Below are positions 35,101 to 47,769 of a stretch of 64,000 bases of DNA, piece after piece; position 1 is the first letter of the stretch, and every line of letters starts with the position of its first letter. Both the position numbers and the translations under genes were made by a program. The notes under the pieces were generated by a model, which worked only from the letters and a program-made list of their open reading frames with translations, had not been told where the DNA came from and searched no databases. Source of the stretch: Sporothrix humicola (lineage: Eukaryota > Ascomycota > Sordariomycetes > Ophiostomatales > Ophiostomataceae); assembly GCA_021396245.1 (NCBI GenBank), contig WNYE01000020.1, positions 372,001 through 436,000 on the forward strand, in the 5' to 3' direction.

Positions 35101-36118
35101 AGAAAAGGGAAAGAGCGCACGTTTTCAAACGTGGCCGCCACAGATTTGTTGCGCTCGGAGAAGGAGCAACCCCAGCACGGCACATCGATCGCGCCTTCCT
35201 TCCCTTTCCCTTCCATCTCTTTTTTAGCTCTTTCCCATGAAGTGACCCAAGGTGTTGACAAGGGGGTGGGCCACAAGTCTCCAGCCCCAATGATGCCAAC
35301 ATCGGTCATCCCATCCAGATCCGTTCTCTTCTACTACTAAGCTTCGTTTTCTAGTCTGTTGCTCCGTCCCCGTGTAGTACTTCGTACCTCCCGCCCTTCC
35401 CCCCAGCTAGCACTAGCTCGACGCAGTCGAAAGGTGAGTGTTGTTTTTTCACGGAGGGAGTCCCACCCAATTCGAATATATTAATCGCATGGCCGCCGAG
35501 CATCGACAATCCGGCAAGCTGGATAAAGTGACTCGACCTTTTGACGACCCAGCTACGGATATATTTTGCTGTTTGATAGCCAGCGGTGATCGCCAACTCA
35601 CTTTCGACGACGTCTGTTCTTCTCTTGGCTGCCAACCCTCTCATTTCCTGACAAAGCTCTTACGCGTTTTCTATTGTCTCGTCTTCGACCTTTCTTGCCT
35701 TTACTTTCTATTTATTCCCCAACGGCTGCCTCTCCCTGCATCTTCTGCCATCCGCCCAAATCCCCTCCCTGCTTGCCGTGCCTATATGGACTGAACGGTG
35801 CTCCGGTCCCCGGGTAAGGGGTTTCTCAATATCGTCTGTTAGCCTCTTGATATATATCCCGCCTCTATTCCGCGTCCCTTGCGCAGTTGTGGTGCTTCTC
35901 ACCCGCCATTGTTTATTTTGAGTGGTTCAGCTCATCTCTATTTTCATCTTCTCATTTATTTTTTGTTATTTCTGCAATACCCAGGCGAGCGTCCAAGCGA
36001 TAGTCTTGGAAGAATAGAGAGAAAGACGAGAAGGAACCGAAAGAAGGGAGACAACAACAGCGGCTGGACCCTGCACCCTTTTGACCACCTTTGAAAAAAG
36101 ACATATATAACCGCCACA
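32120..36118. other. 4.0-kb stretch without a recognised gene
   Basis: I find no protein family, tRNA, rRNA or transposon signature here on either strand. Open frames reach at most about 150 codons, lack family motifs and overlap each other on both strands. The sequence is CT/TC-rich in blocks (for example 33560-33850 and 34560-34690). The last part is probably the promoter and leader of the carboxylesterase gene at 36119. A possible 5'-leader intron may run from the GTAAGG near 35813 to the CCCAG near 35985; this is weak. Confidence 0.5.
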
Positions 36119-38636
36119 ATGCAGAGCAAAACACCGGCAGTGTCGTCGCTGCCAGCGTCGTCGGCGGCATCGACAGACTCGGGCGAGAAGATCTCAACAA
36201 AAGCACCGTCACGGCTTTCTCGCTTCTTCGCAACAAGGCGGAAAACAAAAATGGCCGCTCTTCTTTTCCTCCTGCTCGGCATCATTGCCATTGCCGTTGC
36301 CGTGCCTGTCACCGAGCATGCCAAGGAGTCACACAGAGCACAAAGTGCTGTCATCACATCAGCATCTGGTGTCACATTACTCGTCGATAATGACCTATCA
36401 GGTAAGTGGACAGTCAGACGTAAAGATAAAGCCCAACCACAAATACACAATACAGACCGTACTGACACACGTTGTAGGCGGTTCGTCAGACAGAGCTGCT
36501 GTACTCTTGCTGAGTCCACGCACTTTTACCAGTGCCGAAGCAGATTGCAAGGCTCTTGGTGAGGAGCTCTGGGGCGCTGACACCTCGAGCGCCGCTGTTG
36601 ATGGCGTCCAGCCTCTGCTGGACTACCTCACCTATCTGAACCAGGCAGGCTCGACCTCGCGGTTCTGGATCAGCGCCGCTCGCGACTCCAGCACTGGTAG
36701 CAATTTGCCGACTGCGTGGCGCACCATTGATGCCAGCGGAAAAATTGCGGCGTTCAACAGCACCAAAGCTGTCGACACAATCGACTTGAACCTGTCGGCG
36801 CTTTGCACCCAGTCGGCACCCTACTCTAACAAGTCGACCAGCAACACGGACCCGACATGGACCGTTTCCGTCCGGGCTTCCGTCGACCATCCTGACAATG
36901 GTGCCAACGGCGTTGCTGAGGTCGTCGGCCGCCGCGACCATAACTCATTCCGTTTCCTTGGCCTTCGGTACGCGCCCGAGCCAAAGCGCTTCACTTACTC
37001 GGAGCCCTACTGGAACCGGACGATGAGCGCTGTGTTCAACACCACCTCAACCGCCAACACCACATCTCTGCCCATCATCAACGCGACTTCATCCGGCTCG
37101 CCATGTGTTCAGGCAGGCAACGTCGGATCTGAGGACTGCTTGTTCCTCAACATTTTCACGCCCTATCTCCCGGCTCCTCAGCACGGAGCTCTCTCATCTC
37201 CGGCATCGTCAAACTCGGCACCGGGCGTCGCACCCGCTCTGCGCCCCGTCATGTTCTGGATGCACGGTGGTGGTCTGACAGGTGGCACTGGTTCTGATCC
37301 TACTAACGATGGTGGTAATCTCGCATCTCGCGGTGATGTCGTTGTCGTGACCATCAACTACCGCCTCTCGACGCTCGGCTACCTGGCCTTGGACGGCGAG
37401 CACGGTGGACTCAACGGCAACTACGGCCTGTCTGATCAGATCCTCGCTCTTGACTGGGTTCGCGACAACATTGCTTCTTTCGGCGGCGACCCGGAGCGTA
37501 TCACCATCCTGGGCCAGTCTGCTGGTGCCGGCTCGGTGCGTGCCATGATGGCCTCGCCGCTGGCTCTCGGCAAGTTTGCCGCTGCGCTGCCGATGAGCAA
37601 CTTGGGCGGTCTCAACTATGGCAAGACGTACTCCGAGTACTACACCATTGAGCAGAACACAAACGTTGTTGGCAATGCTGTCATCAAGGCTGCAAACTGC
37701 ACAAACGGCGGTGCCAACAGCACCACTGCCAATTCAACTGCTGAGGCCATTGTCGACTGTCTGCGTGCCATCCCTCCCAGGAAGCTGGTCACTCTTAGCT
37801 CTGTCGCACGCTTCATTGTCGTTGACGGCACCTATATTCTGTCGGACCATCTCCAGCTCGGCACCGTCAACACCACTGTCAACAACACGGCCGCACCGTA
37901 CAAGCTCATGATGGGCATCATGCGTGACGACGGCGCGCCATTCATCGATTTCCCGTCCAAACAGGCCTCAATTGACGATGCAAGGACTAACGAGCCCCAA
38001 TATCTCGCCGAACAGGGCTACAAGAACGTCTCTTCCTCCCTTTTCCCCATCCCCACGGCCGGCCTTAATGCCACGCTGGATCTGTACAACATGAGCTCGC
38101 GTCTGGCGACCGACGCCGTCTTCCGTTGCGTTGATGAGGCCACTGTCTATGCCGGTCTTCAGACGGGCATCTTTGACACGGCCTACTATTACGAGTTTGA
38201 CCGCTCATACCAGACCACGGGCTGGCCGGGAACCAATGTCTGCGCGCCCAACGCGACCGAGGAGTTCCCCTTTGGCGATCCTAGCCTTCCCTATTTCCGC
38301 TGCCACTCGGGCGAGCTGTATTATGTTTTCGGAAACCTCGCACGCCAGGGCCTGCCGTTCCGTGACAAGGGCGACCAGCCATTCTCGCAGTATGTCTTGG
38401 ACAGCTTCACCTCGTTTGCCCGCACGTACTCGCCAAACCCGGACGCCGACTTCCTCAAGGCCCGTGGCTTCACCAACACGACTGCTCTGATGAAGGCAAG
38501 CGGCGGCTGGGCTGCTTCGACCAAGGCCAAGGGCATGTCCGTAAACGCGCTCGACTGGCCCGCCAGCAGCCAAGAGGAGTTCCGCGAGCAACCGCAGTGT
38601 GAGTCGCTCGGCCTCGGTCTCAACTACTACCTATGA
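36119..38636 (+). CDS. Type-B carboxylesterase/cholinesterase-like hydrolase with N-terminal lectin-like segment
   Basis: Exons 36119-36401 and 36478-38636 give 813 aa. A basic N-terminus is followed by one hydrophobic helix (MAALLFLLLGIIAIAVAV, residues 45-62), so the protein is a secretory signal-anchor protein, or a secreted one if translation starts at Met45 (36251). Residues about 95-210 form an extra domain with AEADCKALGEELW and RFWISAARD, reminiscent of a C-type-lectin-like fold. The esterase domain follows, with the oxyanion motif MHGGG (His357), nucleophile elbow GQSAGAG (Ser442), the acid region MRDDGAPF (Asp578/579 where Glu is usual) and CHSGELYYVFG (His704). Many NxS/T sites fit secretion. 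The likely role is hydrolysis of extracellular esters; the substrate is unknown. Both flanks are long gene-free stretches. Confidence 0.85.
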
Positions 38637-41600
38637 TGACGATATGACGAATGATGAAGCAATACTCTGTTTGGAGAGTGCTGGATTTCTTTTCAAATGC
38701 TCGGAGTTTTCTTCTTCCCTTACTTTCTTCTGTACTATATCAAAACAACAAACAAAAAGCGAGCGTCAGAAATGTATTTATAAATAAAAGACCAAATCAA
38801 GTTCAAAAGCACTAGGCCGAAGTGTCCTTTCAAACTTAATCAATGATTTGTTAATTATTATGTGAGTGAGAGTAGCGTTTTGTAATGAGAGGAGACAGAT
38901 GACAATAATGTGTGTTCAGGGAAGGAGCGTACGCATACAACCATCACTGATCGCTGCTTCCTCGGCAGTTAATATATGCTCTTTCCCCTTACGTATGTTT
39001 TGTGCGACGGTTCGCGCCTTCCCTCTGTAGATAATTCGTTTTTGGTACCCCCTTTTCGGTTGTTGTGTTTTCCTTCATCCCTTCTATTCTCCATGTCAAC
39101 ATTGTTCACCGCCTCCTTTTAGCTTCTCATCCGAGTTCTGTACAACGCGAAAACCGCGACAATATCCTCATCGCGACAAGGAGACAAGCACCACTGTCCG
39201 AAAGCTGCAACCTCTACAAGATATTGGCACCTGCACTTGCCATTCCTGCTCTTTCTGACGAAGCACAACGGCTGAGATGCTAATCTTAGTGGAAGCACGA
39301 CAAAAACATACCATATTGACTCTCCAGCCAAGGAAAGAATTGGCGAGATGTCTGCACCCACCCACATCCATTATCGATATCAATCAATCGTCGACCACGA
39401 GTTCTCCACGCACCCCCGGTTTGACCATCGTGGAAGACTCGCTGATGGACCAAGCCTTCCTGAGACACTTGGCAGAGACATCATCTCGAAGAAAGAACCC
39501 CCTTCTCTTCCCTTCGCTTCTGGAGGAGTATGGGCTTTTGAGTAGAGGGGAAAATCGAGGTAAGATAGTTCCAGAGAACGGCCCGGCTGCGTAACCTGTT
39601 AACCGAGATGACTTTGATCTAGGCATTTGGGGCAACACACAAGCACAAGATCGACAGCTAAACCTTGTGCGATTCCCCAGCTTGTCTCCGGCTCGTCTCC
39701 CGTTGGGCGGCTCTCCCGCCGGATGATTTACAAAGAAACGCAAGAGCTTTCCCTTTTGTTGTTAGCAATGTCTTCTGTTAAGGGATAGTCTACATCAAGA
39801 CCAGCCTGTGTTCTTTCTTCCCCGAGCCCGAGGAACCAAAGCCGATACACTGCATGCATATCAAGGCACGGATACGCGGATGGATGCTGGAAGTTGCTCT
39901 GTTTTCTTTTTCGGCCATTGCACTGCAGATGTCAGTCACCTGCGGAAGAAAATGCAGAAACTGAGAAAGACATGCACATACGAAGCACACACAGAGACAA
40001 GAAGACCAAGAAAACCGAATACCGGATTGGCGAGGGGGAAAAAAGCCAAAAGAAACAAGCCGAAACAAATGTGGTTGACCACGGGCCTCGCTCGCATCAT
40101 TCCCGTCGATCTCGACCTCCTCCAAAAATAAACTCGCCCTCCAACTCTTTTTTCTCACCATCACATCGTGGCTCTTGGGGCGAGTGGGGTGTTATGTCCG
40201 TTGCTCCTCCTTCCTCTCATCCTACCCACCCCCTGTCCAGCTGAAATGAAACTTCCATGATGCAGCCACAAGTCGGTTCAACCAGTCTTCTTTGCAGCTT
40301 CTTTTTTTCTTCCCCCCACTCACAGAGACCGCAAAGGTTGCAGAACGGAAATGTTGAATGCCATTTTTGAGGGCAATACCCCTCACCAAGACGCATCCGC
40401 ATTGCCATTCAACAACGGCTGCCATGCATCAAAGTGCCTAGAGGTGCAGAATTTTTTTGTTGGTTCCATGTCATAACTACAGGGTTTTTTCGCTCGCGAG
40501 GACTTTACAGTTGATGATTTCTTGACCAGGACATTAACACTCAACAAACCTAGGCTTGACGTGCTTTTTCCCTTTCCGCAAACTGAGGCTTCGTGTCAGC
40601 AGGTTCTCGCCTTGCAGGGATAGTGTCCATCAAGGAGAAGGCCGTCTCACTCACAAGCTAGCTAAGAAAAATTGCTGAGAAAAAGCCAAAAATCTACACT
40701 CTGGGCCTCTCACAGACACGATGAGCTTTTACAGCAGCCAAGCCGGGCGTGCATATTAACGATGGAGGTCACTAGCTTGTGGTCTGCTCTCCATCATGTC
40801 CACCTTTCTGCAACGGCCAACCCGATTCCCCTCTAAATTGTTAATCTCTAGGCCACTGCCCCTCATCGCGCCGCAGGAACGACGCCAATTCACACCTCGT
40901 GCAGCTCATTAGTGGGCTCGCATATCGTCTCCATGCATCACAGATCACGGACACTGGGTTTTGGAGAGTGCGCAATTTCGAGAAAGGTTTTTTCTCCCTC
41001 GCAGGCTGGGACTACTGAAAATGATCTTTCAAGTTGGGGTTGAGGCAAGACAACGCATGGGAAGACAAGTCAGTGAACAAGACAACTGATAGTGCTGGAT
41101 GGGATGCTTCATGCAGGCCAATGTGCTACATGAGGTGCATTTGACTAGCCAGAGATCGCCAACAATCCAGGCCACGAACAACATGGCCACATTCCTGTTT
41201 CGGTAACACGGGGCGGGGGAACAAGCAACGTGAATACCTCTCGCATGGCATAAGGGGCCAGAGCAAACACCGCGCATGAGCTAGACCAATATCGCAATCG
41301 ACAGTGTTGGCGAAAGGACGCTACCACGATGATCACATCCTAGATCGCACTGGCCTTGGGAAACGGGAAGCGGGAGGCTTTTGAGGCGAAGATGATGCGA
41401 AGAGGAAGGGGGAAGGCTGGCAGAGAGCCATCGACAACGTGGGCGACCCTTGGGCGCACAACTACCAACACTCAACGGCGGGACGGAATGGACATATGAT
41501 TGATAACCAACAGACAATGGCGAGCAGCTATATCTGTGTTGAAATAAACACGGTGCCGGTGAGAAGCACTCCGCCAACAGACATTCGGCAACAGGCAAGG

Positions 41601-43514
41601 CAGGCAGGCCAACAGGAACGGGACAGATATTTCTATGCAATCAGAAAAACACGGGCCTCTGCCAACAGACGAAAAGGAAAAAAAGAGAAAACCACGGCGT
41701 TTCTTTGCCTCTGGCTTCTGATGTTCTAAGCCGCTTATTCCGGAAACTCTCCCCGGCAGCAACTTCGACCGCTAATGCCAAGCAGCCAGCATTCTCACCG
41801 CCGTGTCCAGTTTTCGGGTGAGGAAAAAAGCTGAATTACACTTCAAAGGACTGCTACTCGGCTCGACTCGATGCACAACCTTATCTTTCCTATCACTTTT
41901 CACTTTCCCCGTTCTCTAGACACATGCCACCGTTGACAGTGTACAGAGTACAAGTGCTTCAGTGTCCCTTGACTGTTGGCGCACTTGTAAGCACAAAGCA
42001 GGCATCTGGCCCCGAGACACGCTGCCTCCCAATTCGTCACAGCTCTTGCTTTGTGCCATCTCTTGTGTTAGCCACACGCCTGTAAAGCTATCGTTTTTGT
42101 TTCTTTTCAGAGGACCCGAGACCCCTCAACGCCGAAGAAGCAATTCTTTGCTGACCAAAACATCTGATAATCGGGGACTTGCCAGGGCTCTTCTCTCTCT
42201 GTCCCTCCACTGTCTCCTGTGCGTCAATTTCCACTGCCATCTCGCTTCTCCGCCTGGGCCAGCAGCCGCCGCCACGCCCCCCCTGCCTTTGATCGACAGA
42301 ATGAATGGGAAACTGCTGCTCCGTTACTGCAGCGCAAATAAGATCGGTACGGCAGCCCATCGAATAAGCGCCACTCCCACCAACCCACTCCCATTTTCTC
42401 TGTTATCCCTTGCCCCAAAAGCCACCGATACACCACACACGCACTAAAGCCTGGCTGCGTTACCCTCTGGTTGTGCTAGGTCAAGGACGATTGCCCAAGC
42501 TTCTCTCTTGCTTCTGCTTCTAACGACGCTTTATTGTGGTTATGTTTGGTAGCACTCGTACACTGTTGCAAGTGCTCAGTTTGTGTACACCCCTGTCTCT
42601 TCTGTCTCTGGCAGCCACTTCTGGCAGCCCATTCCTCCCCCGACGAGTCCGTGTGGTCGCATCTCCACCCTAGTACGCCCACTGTTGTGTCTATTGTGTC
42701 TTCGGGCACTTGTTGGTCGCTACGAAACGGCTAAAAATTGTTTGCCCTGGCCAGGCGTGTGGATGGCGTGCGGTATGGAGCACGGGTATTACAATTAGAC
42801 CATGGCACCTGTTGTGCGCTTTTTGTACTTGCTTTAACCATCGACAGGGACAAAACCCATTGCCATTGCATTTTTGTTCTTCTTTGTCTGATTTTTCTTC
42901 TTCTTCTTCGCTTTTTCTAGGCGACTCCCGGTTCCTTTTCTCCAAATCTCAGTCCTTCTTTTTTCCCCTTCATTTCTACCAGTCTTCGGCTGTCAAAAGC
43001 ACACACATCGGCACTTTTGTTTTTGGCATTTGCCTCCCCCGGCGTTGTCTCCTTCGACAGACCGTTTTGCACCGCTTTCACCAGGCGCCCTAAAAAAGCA
43101 GAAGTGGAGGAGCTTGTTCAAGCTACTGGAGACGGGTTCCTTTTTACTTGGAAACCACATACATCCGGACCTGCTACTTCGACGAGTACACAAAGCACGC
43201 TTGGCAGGCTGTGTTTTCGCCTCTCGCCTCTCGCCCTTCGCTTTTCGCATTCTCGCCTCACACGTTTCTTCCCCAGTGTCATAACCAAGACCCGGGGACT
43301 TGGAATTGGCCCAAGAATAGAATTATTACCAGGAACTTCTCCCCACATTGAATCGGAACCCGTTGACGCATCGACTCGGGGGAAAAGACGAAAAGTCTAA
43401 AGGGTAAAAAGGGACCGAAGCCAAACCAAAAACCCAAGGGACTCTGTCATCGACAACTGGACCAAATTTGTGGCCAACGACCTACGACCAGTACACCGAC
43501 AGACGACTGACACG
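38637..43514. other. 4.9-kb stretch without a recognised gene
   Basis: This is the longest gene-free interval of the window, lying upstream of the Zn2Cys6 regulator. I see only short overlapping open frames without family motifs. CT-rich leader-like blocks occur at about 42880-43010, including CTTCTTCTTCTTC near 42896-42910, and at 43200-43270. It most likely holds a long promoter and 5' leader; a non-coding RNA cannot be excluded. Confidence 0.5.
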
Positions 43515-46090
43515 ATGAACTCCCACCCGTACGACGCGTCGGCCATGATGGGGACCGGCGCGCCTCTAATGAACGGAATGCCGGTCAGTGCGCCGCCTGG
43601 TGCTCCGGGCTCTCTCGGCGGCCCAGCCGGCCTTGCGCAACCGCAACAGCAGCATCAGCATCAGCACATCCCTCAGAGCCAGCCGCACCAGCCGCTCTCG
43701 CAACCTCACCCGGCGTCGCAACCACACCAGATACAGTCTCTCCCGGCGCAAACTCTTCACGCGCAGGGATTTCAGCCGCAGAACATTCAATCGCAGCAGC
43801 CGCCCCAAATGCAGGCACACCCATTACAAACCCAGTCCTTCCAGACGCAGCCATACCAGAGCCACCAGCAGCAACCTCCGCCGCCGCCTCCACAGCAACA
43901 GCAGCAACAACAGCAGCAACCGCCGCCAACAACGTCAGTGGCCAGCTCTGGAACCGGCACCAACACGACAACACCGACACACTCGGTGTACGACGACGGC
44001 AACGCCAATGGCTCCAACACCAGCCCCAGCGAGACATCACAGGTCGCCAGCCAGGAGAACCGCTCACCAATTGGGCAGCCCTTCACGGCCGTGCCAACAG
44101 CCTGTTTAGGATGTGTAAGTGACGCTTGCCAATAAGAAGGAATACCGCCTTACGCCTTAATATATACTAACGTCAAACCCATACTACAGCGCAGCAAGCA
44201 TCTCAAGTGCGATGGACAGGTCCCCTGCTCTCGCTGCAAGATGTCTGAGATGGAGTGCGTCTACATTGCTTCGCGCCGCGGCTATAAGGGCCCCCGGAAG
44301 CCGAACAAGCGGATGCGGTCATCATCGCCGCCGCCGGGCTCGCTGATGTCTGCGAGCATGGGCGCATCTGTGCCTCCGGAGAGCTGTCCTATGCTCCTCG
44401 GCGTCGCACCCCATACGGCGCCTCAACAGGACCTGGCCACCGTATCAGCCGCCTTTGCACAATCTACAGGGATTGGCCCCGTCACCACGGGCTACACTAC
44501 AGCCAACGCAATCAGCACACTGCCACCCGGCACAGTTGCCTTCTCTGGCACGACAGCTGGTACACCTGCGTCGCTCTGCTCTACGCCTGCAGGGACTGTT
44601 TCTCAACAAATGAACCTGTACAGAAGCGGCTACGGCAGCAACGGAAACATGGTTCTTGGCGGGCCTCTGGCACCGGTGGCCCGCATCGAGGATCGCTGTT
44701 TCGACGCCTTTTACCACTACTTCTTTGGCGGCCATCCCTTTGCTCTGCCCAAGGACGTCATGCTCTCGCTTGCCCGGGACAGCTCTTCGAACGTTGCCCA
44801 CCTGGTCGCCGCCATGCGCTATGTTGGTTCTCTGTACATTGATGCTGGGCCTGCACGGGCCATGTTCTTTGATGAGGCCAAGCGGTTGATTTACCTGCCG
44901 ACGTGCCCTCAAGACGGCTTCCTCGTGCAGGCCATGATCATGCTGATTGTCGGTCTGGACGGCAGCTGCGAGCAAGAGCAGGCCAGGCAACTGTTGGGCG
45001 ACGCCGAGCGGATTGCGCTTGAGATTGGTCTGCACCAGCGCGGCTTTGCAGTGGCTAACGGTCGCGGCAACCCCATCTTTGAAGAGAGCTGGCGCCGCAC
45101 CTGGTGGGATCTCTTTGTCGTTGACGGTATGGTGGCGGGTGTCCACCGGGTGACCAACTTTGCGCTGTTTGATGTCCCTGCCGAGGTTGCTCTACCGTGT
45201 GAAGAGCAGCAGTACTTGTCCGGGAACATCCCGACCCCGGCGTACATCGAAGACCTTGACGACCAGGTGTTCACCGGCGAGGACCGCGAGTTCTCGTCGT
45301 TTGCGTACCGCATTGCGGCCGGCCGCATTCTCGGCCGCATGATGCGCTGCCCGCCCATTCTGTTCCCGAACGACGAGAACCTCGAAAAGATCGAGACGAT
45401 GCTGTCCAACTGGCGGATGCATCTGCCCGTAAGCAAGCGGGACGACTTGAACAAGCATTGTCAGCTTGACGAGATGATGTTCCAAGCCCATTTTATGAAC
45501 CATGCGTAAGTTTTGTCGGCTCGCCTGTACCCTCACTTTTCTTGCCTCGTACTGACACTCTCATCTCCAGTTGCTCCATCTTGCTGCACCAGCCGCACTC
45601 GCAGCTCGACTCATCGCCCACGCGCAGCGTCACTTCGTGTGCACCTCACAGCCACGTGCCCAGCGGCGACGCCTTCAACACGCACACGCGGCACACCATC
45701 ACGGCCGCCTGCGAGATCAGCAAGATGATCACGCAGGCTGTGCCGCTGCTGTCGCACACGCACTTCTTCACCTGCGTCATCACGCTCTCGTCGATTGTCC
45801 ATCTCAGCAAGTGGGCGCTGTACTATATCCAGGACGAGGAGGACCTGCGCGAGCAGATCCGCCTCAACATTGGCGCGCTCAACAAGCTCAGCGAGGTGTG
45901 GCGAGCGGCGAGCACGGCCGGCGGGCAGGTCAAGGGCGTCGCACAGGAGATCTACAAGGCCAAGAAGGCCCAGCAGATCAACCCGGCGTTCTGGGTCGGC
46001 TTCACGCAGGAGGAGATGATCAGCAGCCTCAACACGGACGAGGGCATCATGAGCGAGTTTGATACCCTTCTGCCGGTCGCGACTCAGTGA
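43515..46090 (+). CDS. Zn2Cys6 (fungal binuclear cluster) transcription factor
   Basis: Exons 43515-44114, 44190-45505 and 45571-46090 give 811 aa. The N-terminal 190 residues are rich in Gln, Pro and His, with a poly-Gln run. The first intron falls within the zinc cluster, and joining the exons gives CLGCRSKHLKCDG...CSRC...C, that is C-x2-C-x6-C-x5-C-x2-C-x6-C, followed by a basic linker GYKGPRKPNKRMR. The middle region (about 300-550) looks like the fungal-specific transcription factor domain, with DAFYHYFFGGHPF, LGDAERIALEIGLH and WRRTWWDLFVVDG. The protein should bind DNA in the nucleus as a regulator, but I cannot assign a pathway. It is preceded by 4.9 kb without genes, which suggests complex regulation. 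The start is the first ATG in frame. Confidence 0.9.
43880..43925 (+). repeat. CAG/CAA poly-Gln repeat
   Basis: A short run of mixed CAG and CAA codons encodes consecutive glutamines in the N-terminal region of the transcription factor. It is an imperfect microsatellite likely to vary between strains. Confidence 0.75.
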
Positions 46091-47769
46091 GTGTGCGAGT
46101 GGTGATGGCGATGACACTGTCGAGTTTCTTCTTTTCCTTCCTTCCTCTCTCTCTTTTCTTTCCATCCTTCTCTTGCGACTCTCTTCTCTTCTTCTTGTCG
46201 CGTTATGATCTGTTTGGGTTCGTCATGTTGGTTTTAATATCGTATATCTTGGCTGGGTCTGGGAGGCTCATTGAACTCTCTCAACGGAGTCTGACCCCAC
46301 GTTGTTTCTTTCTTTTCTTGTTGCTTTTCTGGATATCCATATAGAATGAAGTCAAAAGGAGTCGTATGCCGCTGAATACTGGGCTTGATTGAAAATAAAG
46401 CGATAGACACGAACCTGTGTGAATTCTAGCTGGGAGGAGGATGGGTTTATATCGACAGAGCTGCTGCAGTATACGAGGATTCACCTGTGGGTGTGGTGGA
46501 TATCTGCAGGCTGCCTGCTCCATTTCATGCCACACACACTAGCCCGGTCTCCTCTCCTGGGCCTGTCCCCATCCAAGACACGCATCCAGTACGAATCCCA
46601 TTCCAATACGTGTAATAATTGTATGCGCTATGTGGTGTCGTTTTCATATATTGCCCAGTCTTTGACCGCTTACACAGGCGACATCTCCTCATCTCCTCTA
46701 CCTAAACGGCAAAACGGCATGTACCTAGCACAAAACGTTGACCGGAAAGGAAGCCGCGCAGGGCTGACGTCGTGTTTGTACCCTGTAAAATGAATAAATA
46801 CACGATGAAATAAAAGCAAAATGAAAATAAATGGCAAAGCGGTAAAGCGCAAGACATATTGAGAAGCGGTCAACTAGCTCTTTGCCTTATGGGGACCGAG
46901 AAAGGTAATGTTCAGCCTCAGCTCGGCGACCTCGAATGCTGGATGGATGCATTAGTTCGGGGGTTTCTTACGAATAACGAATAAATAAGGCAGTCTCGGG
47001 CTCCAGTCTTTTTCTCGACGGCGACAACGACGGCGACGGTTGTGCGGTCAGTGAGTACTTTTGGAGGTGCACATATTTTTTTTTCCACAATCGGAAGATA
47101 TTCCGTTGGAATCAGAGAGTAAATAAAGTGAATAAAACGACTTTTAAACATCATTTACACCCTGGATGGTGCCCGAGAAAGGATCGTGCGTCGGCGACTA
47201 TGTGGTGCATTTGTTGAAGATACCCTGCATTACTCCGTACTTTGTTCCCAATAATTGGCGAGTAATAAGACCCGCCGGAGAGCGCAGTTACATGGACTCC
47301 AACACAACTCACACAAGCAAAAACGTATTTAACGCGGTACTTCCATTTCATCATTCATCGCTTCTCATAAATTATGCGAGAAAGTCATTTCTTCCATGAC
47401 GTTGTCTCAGCTGAGGCATGGGTTTTCAATAGTATGCAACTCTTGCAGCCTACCCCGGGAAATTTATGGACGGCGAACGGGGCATCGGGGATCTGACATG
47501 CACAGGGACGGCGATCCACGTGGCATGGGTTAAGCGAGGTACTGATAAGTTATGTAAGTAAAGAATTCAATAAGGAATGATCCGTTGGAAACGTTTAAAA
47601 GGTTATTAGAGTACATAAACTATCCAGCTCCGGCAAGCGTCTCGCGTCTTCTCTTCTCTTTTGCCTTCTGACTTCAGCCCTACCCTAGGATTCGCATTTA
47701 TATATCCTTGCCTTGTTGACGCTGTCTTTCTTGCCCCTCACGTCCTTTTATTTCCATCACCTCAGCCGC
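46091..47769. other. Convergent 3' region without a recognised gene
   Basis: About 1.7 kb between the tail of the transcription factor (+) and the tail of the hydrolase (-). A pyrimidine-rich tract (46115-46205) follows the transcription factor stop. A TACTCCGTAC palindrome-like string lies at 47231-47240. No gene or RNA is recognised. Confidence 0.55.
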
